Part shown: piece after piece, positions 45,010-54,263 of the stretch
Layout: every line of letters begins with the position of its first letter
How positions within the stretch are numbered: position 1 is the stretch's first letter
From: Woeseiaceae bacterium
GTDB lineage: Bacteria > Pseudomonadota > Gammaproteobacteria > Steroidobacterales > Woeseiaceae
NCBI GenBank assembly: GCA_028289545.1
Contig: JANQPG010000082.1
Coordinates: forward strand, 16,485 to 80,484
Length of the DNA stretch: 64,000 nt
Direction of reading: 5' to 3'
Translations under genes and position numbers: made by a program
The notes under the pieces: model-generated
Databases searched by the model: none
What the model saw: the letters and a program-made list of their open reading frames with translations, nothing else
Told to the model about the DNA's origin: nothing

Positions 45010-45942
45010 TCAGTACGCGGTCAGGAACTGCCCGCTGGTCGGCACAACGGAAGTGGCATTGCGGCCTTCGAAGGTGACCGGAACGGATTCCAGGCGCATG
45101 CCGGCATTTCTGAGCACGGCGAAGTGCAGGTGCGGCCCGGTCGAGAAGCCGGTATTGCCCGAATCGGCAATGTATTGCCCGCGCTGAACCCGATCGCCGG
45201 GCTTGACGCGAATCGAATTCCAGTTGAGGTGCGCGTAGACCGCAAACGTGCCGTCATCGTGGAGTATCTGCACGACGTTTGCCCGGGCGCCGTCGCGGGA
45301 CGTGTCGAGACCGCCGCGATAGTTTTGCGACGTCACGGCAAAAACGACGCCACCGCGGGCGGCGAATATGTCCGTGCCCACGGGCATTGCGAAATCAACG
45401 GCGTGAGCTGAATCGGGGGTCCGGTGGGTCACGGTGTCCGGGTAGGCCTGGGTGACCATGAATCGCGTCGCGAGCGCGTAGGGTATGCGGTAGGGCCTTT
45501 CCGGCCGGTGGGCGGCATCGGGGCTGCCGGCCACGTATTCGTACTGGTATTCGGCGGCCGGCGCGCCGGTGTTGCCGAGAATCTCGAGCACCATCAGCGG
45601 GCTCTCGCTACCTGCCGGCACGGTCCAGCGCAGCGCTTCGTCGGCGTCGGGGTATCGGATACCCGAGAGCCTCTGAAAGCGCAGCATCACTTCGACTGGC
45701 GCGTGGAAGCGGTTTTCCGCAACAAACTCGATCCGGCGACCCTCGACGCGATGACGAACATTGAGCTCGGGCGACTCGAAGCTCGCTTCCAGGCGACGGA
45801 TCTCAGCGCTACTGCCGTCGGCCGGGGGCCGGTCGCTGAAGATCCAGTTCCCGTCGGCATCCTGGTACTTGTACAGCGTATCCGCCGCGGCCGGTCCAGC
45901 CGCGGCATACATCAGCAAGAGAACAGCGCTAAGGCGACGCAC
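45010..45942 (-). CDS. M23 family metallopeptidase with DUF4124-like N-terminus
   Basis: A 310-residue exported protein: signal peptide (about 1-20), short DUF4124-like module (TLYKYQDADGNWIFSDRPP, about 22-40), a beta domain, and a C-terminal LytM/M23 peptidase (about 190-300). Zinc ligands appear in HAVDFAMPVGTD and GPHLHFAV, with YAHL between, so the enzyme looks active against peptidoglycan peptides. GTG at 45942 starts 14 bases inside the end of the upstream protease gene, implying coupled translation. Confidence 0.85.
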   Translation of the reverse strand: MRRLSAVLLLMYAAAGPAAADTLYKYQDADGNWIFSDRPPADGSSAEIRRLEASFESPELNVRHRVEGRRIEFVAENRFHAPVEVMLRFQRLSGIRYPDADEALRWTVPAGSESPLMVLEILGNTGAPAAEYQYEYVAGSPDAAHRPERPYRIPYALATRFMVTQAYPDTVTHRTPDSAHAVDFAMPVGTDIFAARGGVVFAVTSQNYRGGLDTSRDGARANVVQILHDDGTFAVYAHLNWNSIRVKPGDRVQRGQYIADSGNTGFSTGPHLHFAVLRNAGMRLESVPVTFEGRNATSVVPTSGQFLTAY

Positions 45943-48757
45943 GGCCCGCCGTGCGCTCGGGTACGGCGAGAGCGCGACGCTCCCAACCGCTGTCGGTTCG
46001 GTACACCTCGTAGGCTGGCCAGTACTGGTTGTCGAGCTTGAGAGTGATGACGTCGACCGAGCCGTTCCAGGTGACGGTTTGCACGCGAATGGAGTCGCGA
46101 TTCTGCTTGCTTGCGACAACCTCGACAAAGCGCTCGAGATCCGGTGTGGGTATTTCGTCGATTGCAACGACACGGCGGCCGGCATAAAGGCCGTAGCGCG
46201 TCGCGGGCGAACCGTAGCTGAAGAAGGCTACGTAGACGCCGTAGGGGTCGATGCCTCGCTGCGCCGCCATTGCGCGATGCGGATCCTGCAGCAGTGCACC
46301 GGCCCAGGACACGACTCGATCGACGCCGCGCCCGTTGAGCGCCGCCGTTTCCAGCGCCATGTCGATGGCCGCGTCTTCGCGCCAGACGGTCAGGGTGACG
46401 GCGGGCTTTTGCACGGCCTTCTCGAGGCTGCGATAGCTCGTGACGACCTCGCCGTCCACGGCCAGGATAATGTCCCCGTTGCGAAGCTGTCTGGCCGCCG
46501 GGGTACCGGCAACCAGCCGGGTCACCGACAGCGCTCTGCGGCGCTCCGGATTGCTTTTCTCCAAACGGTCCAGCCAGTCGTCCTCGAGCCCCATATTACG
46601 AGCCGCGAACAGCGGCATGTAGACCAGTTCCGCTTCCAGCGAGTAGAACGGCGCGCCGTCCCTGACCGTATCGACAAACTCCTCGACCAGTTCACTTGCG
46701 ATCCCGCGATTGACCTGAGCCGTCTCGGTACTGGATTGAATCAGGAAACTCGACCACGTCGACAGCACCCGGCCCCGGTTGTCGACGAGCACGCCATCAA
46801 AATCTTCAGGGGCGTTGACGAGGTTGACGGTTTCTATGTTCGTGTCCCTGAACCGCAGCGTGCGCGACAGCGGCAGTAGCATGGGATCGACCGACGCGAC
46901 AATGCTCTCCTGCCGGGTCAGCTGATGATCGGCCTTCATGCCGACGACGAGTACTTCGTCGCCGGGGTTCAACGGAGTCGTGTTGAAGGTGGCGGCCTTG
47001 ACCGGCGTGTCGCCGATACTGGCCGGGTCGTAGGACACGATCGCCAGGTTGTGAACCGGATGCAGCTGCTCCACACGCGCCGGCACCTCCAGCGAGCCCG
47101 CAAAAGTCACCGTCACGTCGCCGATGGCAATCGGTACCGTATTGCGGTCGACGACCACATAGCCGCGTTCCGCGTCAACGATAAGCCCGGTGCCGTAATA
47201 ATGCCGATCCGCCACACCCGATATCGTGTACGGCAGGTCGAAAGTAACGACAACCAGCGACGGCGCAACGTTGCGGACGCGAGCGTCGTCGTAGCGCGTG
47301 AATCGCGTGCTGCCCGACATGGGTGGCGTACGCTCGGGTCCTTCGGCGAGCGCGCGGCACGGCCAGATGCCGGTGTCGTCGTCGCGTGAACAGCGCCGCA
47401 CCGGAAACCAGATGCGGTCCATCTCGAAAGAGCGCACGACGCTGTTTCGCGGGTTGTCGATCGTGACGTAACGCACCAGCGCCCGCGAGCCGGTGGCAAG
47501 CGTATCCAGTGCCGCCTCGAAATCATCCAGCGTGGGCGTCGGCATGCCCGCAAACTCGGTAATCACGGCGCCACGAGGTATCGCGGAGCGCGACAGCAGG
47601 TACCCGGGATTGGCGACAAACACGCCGCGCACCGGCAGGTTGTAGTGGCGCGCCTGCTGATATGACAGCTCGTTGACGGTACCGTCGCCGAACTCGATGA
47701 ATTCGCTCGGCGTGATGCCGTGCAGATCGTCTACCGCAACGCGGGTTTCGATGGTTTCGCCGCCGCGTTCGAGTTCGAGCTCGACGTGTTCGCCCACGCT
47801 GTCGTCGAGTATTGCGGCAAGCGGCACAAATTCCGTGACGAGTTCGCCGTTCACGCGGACAAGAATATCGCCGACCGCAATCCGGCCGTCCGCCGGCGAG
47901 CCCGGTATGATCTGCTCGACCACGAGCATGCCCGTCTGGTCAGGAAAGCTCGATCGGGTCGCGCGCTCGCTCTTCTCGCTCAGCCCCAGACGTTTGAGCT
48001 CGTCGTAGGGTTTGCGCTCGAACACCGTCTGCAGCGTGCCGCGGCTGACCGGGCTGCCTTCCTGGATGAGTTCGAGCGCGCGCTCGATCCGATCCAGCGG
48101 CAGGAAGAAACTGCTGGCGGCCGTGTTGTTGGCGCCGGCATTGAGCGCCACCACCTCGCCGTCGATGTTCACGACGGGTGACCCCGACGACCCGCCCGAC
48201 GTGCCGGACGCCGCCTGCAGGTAGAAAGTATTGAAGTCGTTGTATTTGCCGCGTCCGTAGTCCGGGGCCTCGCGATCCAGGCGCGCAATCGTGCCGGCAA
48301 GGATCGACAGCTGCTCGCCCGCATCGTTGCCGATGACTCGAATCTCGCGGCCGATCCCGGCGCCCTCCGGGGCCAGCTTGAGTTCGGCGGGCTCGATATA
48401 GCTCAGTTCGGCCGGGTCGTAGCGAAAAAAGCCGAAGTCGTGCACGGGATCGCGATAGACGGGTGTCAGCCTGACTTCTTCGTTGTTACGGAACACGGCT
48501 TCCGCAACAACCGGGCCCGGCGTGACAACGTGCCGGTTGGTCAGTACGAGGCCGCGCTCGGCATCGACGACAAAGCCGGTCGCCTGGCTCGAGGAGTTCC
48601 ATTCCGTGTCGAACGCGCGGGTGCTGTCGACGCGGATCGACACGACGCCCGAGGAGATACGTTCGAGCGTGTTAACCCACGCCTGATCTTCGGCAGCCGG
48701 CAATGCCAGGGAAAAAAGGACGAGCGGCAAAGCCGCGAGACGAGCAATTGTTTTCAT
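45929..48757 (-). CDS. Large exported double-domain trypsin-like serine protease with PDZ domains
   Basis: A 942-residue protein, signal peptide about 1-22. The first protease domain (about 30-240) has a complete triad: H76 (TNRHVV), D107 (VHDFGF) and S191 (SGGSSGSP). PDZ domains follow (about 255-345 and 360-450). A second protease-like half (about 480-720) aligns with the first but has lost the triad: the histidine position reads DRN, the aspartate HNLA and the serine loop APEDFDG. Further PDZ-like repeats end the protein. The architecture resembles the Nma111-type HtrA relatives. It is probably periplasmic quality control. Confidence 0.82.
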   Translation of the reverse strand: MKTIARLAALPLVLFSLALPAAEDQAWVNTLERISSGVVSIRVDSTRAFDTEWNSSSQATGFVVDAERGLVLTNRHVVTPGPVVAEAVFRNNEEVRLTPVYRDPVHDFGFFRYDPAELSYIEPAELKLAPEGAGIGREIRVIGNDAGEQLSILAGTIARLDREAPDYGRGKYNDFNTFYLQAASGTSGGSSGSPVVNIDGEVVALNAGANNTAASSFFLPLDRIERALELIQEGSPVSRGTLQTVFERKPYDELKRLGLSEKSERATRSSFPDQTGMLVVEQIIPGSPADGRIAVGDILVRVNGELVTEFVPLAAILDDSVGEHVELELERGGETIETRVAVDDLHGITPSEFIEFGDGTVNELSYQQARHYNLPVRGVFVANPGYLLSRSAIPRGAVITEFAGMPTPTLDDFEAALDTLATGSRALVRYVTIDNPRNSVVRSFEMDRIWFPVRRCSRDDDTGIWPCRALAEGPERTPPMSGSTRFTRYDDARVRNVAPSLVVVTFDLPYTISGVADRHYYGTGLIVDAERGYVVVDRNTVPIAIGDVTVTFAGSLEVPARVEQLHPVHNLAIVSYDPASIGDTPVKAATFNTTPLNPGDEVLVVGMKADHQLTRQESIVASVDPMLLPLSRTLRFRDTNIETVNLVNAPEDFDGVLVDNRGRVLSTWSSFLIQSSTETAQVNRGIASELVEEFVDTVRDGAPFYSLEAELVYMPLFAARNMGLEDDWLDRLEKSNPERRRALSVTRLVAGTPAARQLRNGDIILAVDGEVVTSYRSLEKAVQKPAVTLTVWREDAAIDMALETAALNGRGVDRVVSWAGALLQDPHRAMAAQRGIDPYGVYVAFFSYGSPATRYGLYAGRRVVAIDEIPTPDLERFVEVVASKQNRDSIRVQTVTWNGSVDVITLKLDNQYWPAYEVYRTDSGWERRALAVPERTAGRASP

Positions 48758-48954
48758 AGAGATAAGAGACTCATGGCGTCGGGAAGCGCCGCAGACTTAC
48801 TGTTATTAGAGACTGGGCGCGGACCCGACGGTTCCATGGTAGCGCGATTGCCGCCCGCTTTGCGCCTGCTTTTTGACGAAATACCCGCGCGACCGGGCGA
48901 TCGGCGGAACCGCCGGGGGCCGCGCCGTCAGGGAGGGCAACGCCGCCCTCGACC

Positions 48955-50469
48955 CTACGCGGCGCTCGCCTCTTCCGCCTCGCCCGAATCCGGCTCGAAG
49001 CGAAGATCGAGCTGCCGCGCGGCTTTATGGTCGTCCAGCCGGCGTACGGGCAGGCTCGTGGGCGCCTCTTTGAAGCGTGCGCCGCCCTGACGGGCGTCGT
49101 TTACGATCCGGATCATTGCGTCGACGAAACCATCCAGCGTCTCCTTGCTTTCCGTCTCCGTCGGCTCGATCAGCAGGCACTCGGGCACCAGCAGCGGAAA
49201 GTAGGTTGTGGGCGCGTGATAGTTGTAGTCGAGGAGCGCCTTGGCGATGTCCATGGCCGTCAGCTCGAACTGCCGGGCTTCACTCTTCAAGGTCACGATA
49301 AATTCGTGGCTTGCCCGACGGGTCGGAAACGCAAGTTCGAAACCCGCCTCGCGCAATCGCACCTGCAGGTAGTTGGCGTTCAGGGTTGCGTACTCGCCGA
49401 TGCGGCGCATACCCTCGCGGCCCACCATGCGCATGTAGATGTACGCGCGCAGGTTGACGCCCGCATTGCCCATAAATCCGGATAGACGCCCAATGCTTTG
49501 CGGATAGTCGGTTTCGTCGGCCCAGTCGTAGAGCACGCCGTCCTCGGTATCGACCGCCTTGACGACGGGCACGGGCAAAAACGGCAGCAGCCGCTCGCCG
49601 ACGCCGACAGCGCCGGAGCCGGGGCCGCCGCCGCCGTGCGGTGTCGAGAAGGTCTTGTGCAGATTCATGTGGATGACATCGAAATCCATGTCGCCGGGAC
49701 GCACCTTGCCGAGAATCGCATTAAGGTTGGCGCCGTCGTAGTACAGAAGCCCGCCGGCGTCGTGTACCAGCTCCGCAACCTCTTTGATGCGCCGCTCGAA
49801 CACACCCAGGGTCGACGGATTGGTCAGCATGATGCCCGCCGTTTTTGGCCCCAGCGCCGCCTTGAGCGCGTCGATGTCGACGTCGCCCTCTGGGCCGGTC
49901 GGGATTTCGCGCACGACGCAGCCGCACATGTTGGCCGTCGCCGGGTTGGTGCCGTGCGCCGCGTCCGGCACGATGATTTCTCGCCGCTCGGTATCGCCGC
50001 GAGCGTCGTGATAGGCGCGGATCATGGCCACCCCTGCGAGTTCACCCTGAGCGCCGGCCATTGGCGTCAGCGAAACGCCGCACATGCCGGTTACGGCCTT
50101 GAGCATTTCCTGCAGCTCGAACATCGACGTCATGTAGCCCTGGCCGTGCTCGACGGGCGCGTACGGGTGCCGCCCCGTAAACCCGGGCAGGAGCGCCAGC
50201 GAATTGCAGGCACGCGGGTTGTACTTCATCGTGCACGAGCCCAGCGGATAGAAGTGCGTGTCGATCGAGAAATTCTTTTGCGACAGCCGGGTGAAGTGCC
50301 GGACCACCTGCAGTTCGGACGCCTCCGGCAGCGCCGGCACGTCGTTACGCGCAAGCGCGGCGGGGATATCGACATCCGCCAGATCGGCGGGTGCCTGTGC
50401 GAAGGCGCGCCGGCCCTGTCGCGACTTCTCGAAAATCAGCTTGTCGTAGGGGGTGTTGTCTGACGCCAC
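48955..50469 (-). CDS. gcvPB: Glycine decarboxylase (P-protein) subunit 2
   Basis: A 504-residue C-terminal half of the P-protein. The PLP lysine is K272 in [16 protein letters not shown]. With gcvPA it decarboxylates glycine and loads the aminomethyl group on the H-protein lipoyl arm. GTG start at 50469 with a strong GAGGAGG site. Last gene of the gcv operon; no clear terminator follows, only a short GC hairpin at 48933-48950. Confidence 0.95.
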   Translation of the reverse strand: MASDNTPYDKLIFEKSRQGRRAFAQAPADLADVDIPAALARNDVPALPEASELQVVRHFTRLSQKNFSIDTHFYPLGSCTMKYNPRACNSLALLPGFTGRHPYAPVEHGQGYMTSMFELQEMLKAVTGMCGVSLTPMAGAQGELAGVAMIRAYHDARGDTERREIIVPDAAHGTNPATANMCGCVVREIPTGPEGDVDIDALKAALGPKTAGIMLTNPSTLGVFERRIKEVAELVHDAGGLLYYDGANLNAILGKVRPGDMDFDVIHMNLHKTFSTPHGGGGPGSGAVGVGERLLPFLPVPVVKAVDTEDGVLYDWADETDYPQSIGRLSGFMGNAGVNLRAYIYMRMVGREGMRRIGEYATLNANYLQVRLREAGFELAFPTRRASHEFIVTLKSEARQFELTAMDIAKALLDYNYHAPTTYFPLLVPECLLIEPTETESKETLDGFVDAMIRIVNDARQGGARFKEAPTSLPVRRLDDHKAARQLDLRFEPDSGEAEEASAA

Positions 50470-50487
50470 GGTTATGGCCTCCTCAAA

Positions 50488-51003
50488 TTAGTTGGCGAGC
50501 TCGATACCCAGCGCACGAAAGGCCGCTGGATAGTCGGGTTCGCGAGACAGTTCTTCGACGCACTCGGTGTGCACGACCGTGTTGTTTTCGTCGATCACCA
50601 CAAGTGCCGGCGCAAACATGCCGGCAAGCGGCCCTTCGGTGATCTGCACGCCGTAGTTCTCTCCGAAGCCGGCGTGGCGGATGGCGGACAGGCCGGTTGT
50701 CGAGGCGAGTTCGTGCTCGCGCGCAAAGCGCTGGTGCGCAAACGGCAAATCGCAGGACACGGCGAGCAGAACGAGTTCCTCCTGCTGTTCCGCCAGGCGA
50801 TCGAGTTCGACAATCGAACGCGCGCAAACGTCCGTGTCGATGCTGAGCATGACGTTCAGGATCTTGCGCTTGCCGTTCCAGTCGCTGAAGTTGACGTTGC
50901 GAAGTCGCGTGTCGACGAGATTGACGTCCGGCGCATGACTACCGACGGCGGGCAGCTCGCCGTAGGTGCGGTAGCTCGAGCTTTCGAAAATGACTTTGCC
51001 CAT
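50488..51003 (-). CDS. Atypical thiol peroxidase (Tpx-like peroxiredoxin)
   Basis: A 171-residue homologue of Tpx, recognised by GKRKILN, SIDTDVCARS, DLPFAHQRFA, YGVQITEGPLAGMFA and VVIDEN. The peroxidatic-type cysteine is C60, and T57 and R109 are kept. The usual proline of PxxxTxxC is leucine (L53), and the resolving cysteine of RFC is alanine (A94); other cysteines are C84 and C148. It lies between gcvPA (5 bases) and gcvPB (18 bases). It may be a one-Cys or repurposed peroxiredoxin; activity is uncertain. Confidence 0.88.
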   Translation of the reverse strand: MGKVIFESSSYRTYGELPAVGSHAPDVNLVDTRLRNVNFSDWNGKRKILNVMLSIDTDVCARSIVELDRLAEQQEELVLLAVSCDLPFAHQRFAREHELASTTGLSAIRHAGFGENYGVQITEGPLAGMFAPALVVIDENNTVVHTECVEELSREPDYPAAFRALGIELAN

Positions 51004-51008
51004 GGGTT

Positions 51009-52364
51009 TCAGACGGCCATGATTCGCGACAGCGACTCGGCGTAACGGGCAATGTCCTGATCCGTTTTGGTCTCGGTTGCCGAAACCAGCAGTCCGTTGC
51101 CCCATTCGGGTAACACGGTCGAGACGTCGAAGCCGCCCTGAATGTCCTCCCGGGCCAGCGCCTCGAGCACGGGCGGAACGGGGCGATCGAGAACGAGCAG
51201 CGCTTCGTGAAAACCGGGAGCCGGGAACGCCCGTTCGATCCCGTCGATGGCCGTCAGCACATCGACGAGCTTTGCGGTGTTGGCCGCGGACGCAAGCGCC
51301 ACTCGTCTCAGCCCTTCGAAACCCAGCAACGACATATAGATCGTGGCGGCGGTAACCATAAGGCCCTGGTTTGTGCAGATGTTCGAGGTCGCCTTGGTGC
51401 GGCGGATATGCTGCTCGCGCGCCTGCAAGGTCAACGTGAAGCCGGACTTGCCGTCGAGGTCGGTGGTACGACCGACGATTCGACCGGGCATTTGCCGGAC
51501 AAACTTCTGCTTGGTCGTCATGAAGCCGAAATACGGGCCGCCTGAAGACAGCGGCACGCCCAGCGGCTGGCCTTCGCCACAGGCTATGTCGGCGCCTTCG
51601 CCGCCCCAGTGCCCCGGGGCTTTCAACACGGCCAGTGAGGTCGGGTTGACGACAGCTACGACCATTGCGCCGCGTTCGTGCGCCCAGTCCGTCAGGCGAT
51701 CGACGTCCTCCAGGGTGCCGAGAAAACCCGGTTGTTGGATCACGACCGCAACGGGCGTCGCGTCGTCGTCGAGCGCCGCAAAATCGACGGTACCCGAGCT
51801 TCGGTCGACAGGCAGGTAGTCGAAATTCAGGCCCTGGTTGCCCGCTATTGCATCGGCCACCCGCCGGTAGACGGGATTGACGCCGGGAGCCAGCAGCACG
51901 TCCGTGGACTTCGCCTTGCGATTGGTGCGAACGGCCATCAGGGCGGCTTCGGCAAGGCCGGATGCGCCGTCGTATAGCGACGCATTGCTGACGTCGAGTG
52001 CGGTCAGCGCCGTAATCATCGTCTGGTACTCGTAGATCGTCTGCAGCGTCCCCTGACTCGCTTCGGCCTGGTATGGCGTGTAGGCGCTGTAGAACTCACC
52101 TCGCGTGGTCAGCTCCCAGACGGCGCTTGGAATGTGGTGCTCGTAAGCGCCGGCGCCAATGAAACAGAGTTTTCCGGAATCCGCGCGTGAGCGCTCCCGC
52201 ATGAGCCGGGCAACGTGCATCTCCGAAAGGGCCTCGGGTACGCCGTCCAGGGATTCGATGATGAGATCCTTCGGGATCTCGTCGAACAAGTCGTCGATGC
52301 TGTCGGCGCCGATCGCCGCCAGCATTTCCCGGGTGTCGTCGTCTGTATGCGGAATAAAAGCCAT
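51009..52364 (-). CDS. gcvPA: Glycine decarboxylase (P-protein) subunit 1
   Basis: A 451-residue N-terminal half of the P-protein, forming a heterotetramer with gcvPB. Features: [15 protein letters not shown] start, [41 protein letters not shown] and [19 protein letters not shown]. The catalytic lysine is in the other subunit, as expected. It follows gcvH by 61 bases. Confidence 0.96.
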   Translation of the reverse strand: MAFIPHTDDDTREMLAAIGADSIDDLFDEIPKDLIIESLDGVPEALSEMHVARLMRERSRADSGKLCFIGAGAYEHHIPSAVWELTTRGEFYSAYTPYQAEASQGTLQTIYEYQTMITALTALDVSNASLYDGASGLAEAALMAVRTNRKAKSTDVLLAPGVNPVYRRVADAIAGNQGLNFDYLPVDRSSGTVDFAALDDDATPVAVVIQQPGFLGTLEDVDRLTDWAHERGAMVVAVVNPTSLAVLKAPGHWGGEGADIACGEGQPLGVPLSSGGPYFGFMTTKQKFVRQMPGRIVGRTTDLDGKSGFTLTLQAREQHIRRTKATSNICTNQGLMVTAATIYMSLLGFEGLRRVALASAANTAKLVDVLTAIDGIERAFPAPGFHEALLVLDRPVPPVLEALAREDIQGGFDVSTVLPEWGNGLLVSATETKTDQDIARYAESLSRIMAV

Positions 52365-52425
52365 GGTTCTTACCGTGTGGTTACCGTAGTGTTTGCGGGG
52401 CCGCGGCCCGGTGCCGCAGCGAAGC

Positions 52426-52818
52426 TCAGTCGTCGAGGTTATCCAACAAAGCCTGATAATCGTCCGGAGACATCAAGCTGGCGGCCTCGATATCCTCGGG
52501 CCGGATTTTCACGATCCAGCCGTCTCCGTAGGGATCCGCGTTAATCTTTTCGGGATCGTCGCCAAGCGCCTCGTTGACTTCGAGAACGCTGCCGGCAACC
52601 GGCGAATAGACGTCCGAGGCCGCTTTCACGGACTCGACGACCGCCATTTCGCCGCCCACTTCGAGTTCTTGTCCCTGTTCCGGCAATTCGACGTAGACAA
52701 GGTCGCCCAGCGCCGCCTGCGCATGGTCGGTAATACCAACGGTCACGCTGCCGTCGTCTTCCCGGCGCAGCCACTCGTGCTCGTCCGTATATTCAAGATC
52801 ACCCGGTAGTTCGCTCAT
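52426..52818 (-). CDS. gcvH: Glycine cleavage system H protein
   Basis: A 130-residue lipoyl carrier shuttling the aminomethyl group between P, T and L proteins. The lipoyl lysine is K65 in [15 protein letters not shown] at 52818 is chosen over an upstream ATG at 52851 because it gives the family N-terminus ([10 protein letters not shown]). Lies 17 bases after gcvT. Confidence 0.97.
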   Translation of the reverse strand: MSELPGDLEYTDEHEWLRREDDGSVTVGITDHAQAALGDLVYVELPEQGQELEVGGEMAVVESVKAASDVYSPVAGSVLEVNEALGDDPEKINADPYGDGWIVKIRPEDIEAASLMSPDDYQALLDNLDD

Positions 52819-52835
52819 CGATCTCTCCCTAATGT

Positions 52836-53939
52836 TTACAAGTCGATGCAAATCTTGCCGTTACGTACGAACGGCGTGGACACGATTCGGACCTCGAGAA
52901 GCCGGCCGCGAATCTCGACGTTTGCGCGCTCATAGTCGCCGGCGGGCACACGCGCCAGGGCGATCGAGCGACCCAGCGTTGGCGAAAACCCGCCGGAGGT
53001 CGTCTCTCCTTCTCCCATGCCATCGACTACAACGCGCTGGTGCGCGCGCAGCACACCCTTGTCTTCGAGCAACAGCCCGACGAATCTGGGCCGGTCACAC
53101 TGCGCCTTCACAGCCTGAAGCGCCTCGCGGCCGACAAAGTCGCGGTCTTCGGGCTGCCAGGCAATGGTCCAGCCGAGGCCAGCAACCAGCGGCGAAGTGT
53201 CCTCGTCCATGTCGTTGCCGTAGAGGTTCATTGCGGCCTCGAGGCGCAACGTGTCGCGCGCGGCCAGGCCGCAGGGCTCCACACCGGCGGCAAGCAGCGC
53301 CTGCCACGCGTCAGCCGCGGCCGCGGCCGGCATGACAATTTCCCAGCCGTCCTCGCCCGTATAGCCGGTGCGCGCAATAAACCACTCGCCCGCCTCGAGG
53401 CCAAAAAAGGGTTTCAACGCCAGCGCGGCGTCGCGGTGTGCTTCGGGGAGTACGGTCGCGGCGAGCGCGCGAGCCTCAGGCCCCTGCACAGCGAGCATGG
53501 CGAGTTCAGCGCGTTCCTGGACCTCCAGGTCGCCAAAATCCGCCGCGCGGGCCGCAATCCACGCGAGATCTTTTTCGCGGGTCGCCGCGTTGACGACGAG
53601 ACGGTAGCGACCCTCATCCAGGTAGTAGACGATCAGGTCGTCCACGACGCCACCCTGCTCGTTCAGCATGCAGCTATAGAGCGCTTTGCCCGGGTCCTTG
53701 AGCCTGTCTACGTCGTTGGCGAGCAGGTATCTGAGAAACGCCCGCGCTTCCGCGCCGGTCACGTCGACTATGGTCATGTGCGACACGTCGAAAACACCCG
53801 CGCGCCCGCGGACGGCGTGATGCTCTTCTTTTTGCGAGCCGTAGTGAAGCGGCATGTCCCAGCCGCCAAAATCGACGATGCGGGCGCCGGCCTCGACGTG
53901 CCGGTCGAACAGTGCGGTTTTTGATCCTGTGCTGGACAC
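52836..53939 (-). CDS. gcvT: Aminomethyltransferase (glycine cleavage T protein)
   Basis: A 367-residue T-protein that transfers the methylene group to tetrahydrofolate, releasing ammonia. Signatures: [44 protein letters not shown] and [14 protein letters not shown]. The GTG at 53939 has a GGAGG site seven bases upstream and is the first gene after the glycine riboswitch. Confidence 0.95.
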   Translation of the reverse strand: MSSTGSKTALFDRHVEAGARIVDFGGWDMPLHYGSQKEEHHAVRGRAGVFDVSHMTIVDVTGAEARAFLRYLLANDVDRLKDPGKALYSCMLNEQGGVVDDLIVYYLDEGRYRLVVNAATREKDLAWIAARAADFGDLEVQERAELAMLAVQGPEARALAATVLPEAHRDAALALKPFFGLEAGEWFIARTGYTGEDGWEIVMPAAAAADAWQALLAAGVEPCGLAARDTLRLEAAMNLYGNDMDEDTSPLVAGLGWTIAWQPEDRDFVGREALQAVKAQCDRPRFVGLLLEDKGVLRAHQRVVVDGMGEGETTSGGFSPTLGRSIALARVPAGDYERANVEIRGRLLEVRIVSTPFVRNGKICIDL

Positions 53940-53982
53940 GCGGGCCTCCGGAGTGCATGGGCGAACGCAGAGAATCTCTGCT

Positions 53983-54166
53983 GCCCCTCTGTCCTTCGTG
54001 ACCTGAGAGATCAATGGCGCTTACGCCACGTACCCCTTCGGTGGACCGATTTTGCGGTCCTCTCCAGAGCCGATCAGCCAATACCGTCCTTTTGCCTGAG
54101 CGTTTCCGGGCGTGTTGCGCCTTCGGCGCCCTGCGTCAAAAAGCAGGGTCTCTTCGGTACGGGCTC
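53983..54166 (-). promoter_or_regulatory. Tandem glycine riboswitch
   Basis: Two consecutive glycine aptamers on the minus strand. The 5' one (54166-54075) has ACCGAAGAGACC, CGCCGAAGGCGCAA and CTCAGGCAAAAGGAC; the 3' one (54070-53983) has GGAGAGGACC, ACCGAAGGGG and TCTCTCAGGT...GGACAGAGG. A short linker of about 4 bases separates them. A small hairpin (GCAGAGATTCTCTGC) at about 53967-53981 lies between aptamer 2 and the GGAGG of gcvT and may be the expression platform. Known tandem riboswitches turn gcv on with glycine. A TATCAT -10-like site lies at 54181-54186. Confidence 0.93.
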
Positions 54167-54263
54167 TCGATCGAGCGGCAATGATAGCCAACCGACCGGA
54201 TGGTTGCCAGCCGGCCCGCCGCTGGTAACAATGCGCCCAATTCCGGTGCACAAGAGTTCACGC

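Noticed and set aside
48933..48950. GAGGGC-loop-GCCCTC hairpin after gcvPB
   Set aside because: No U-run on either strand, so not called a terminator.
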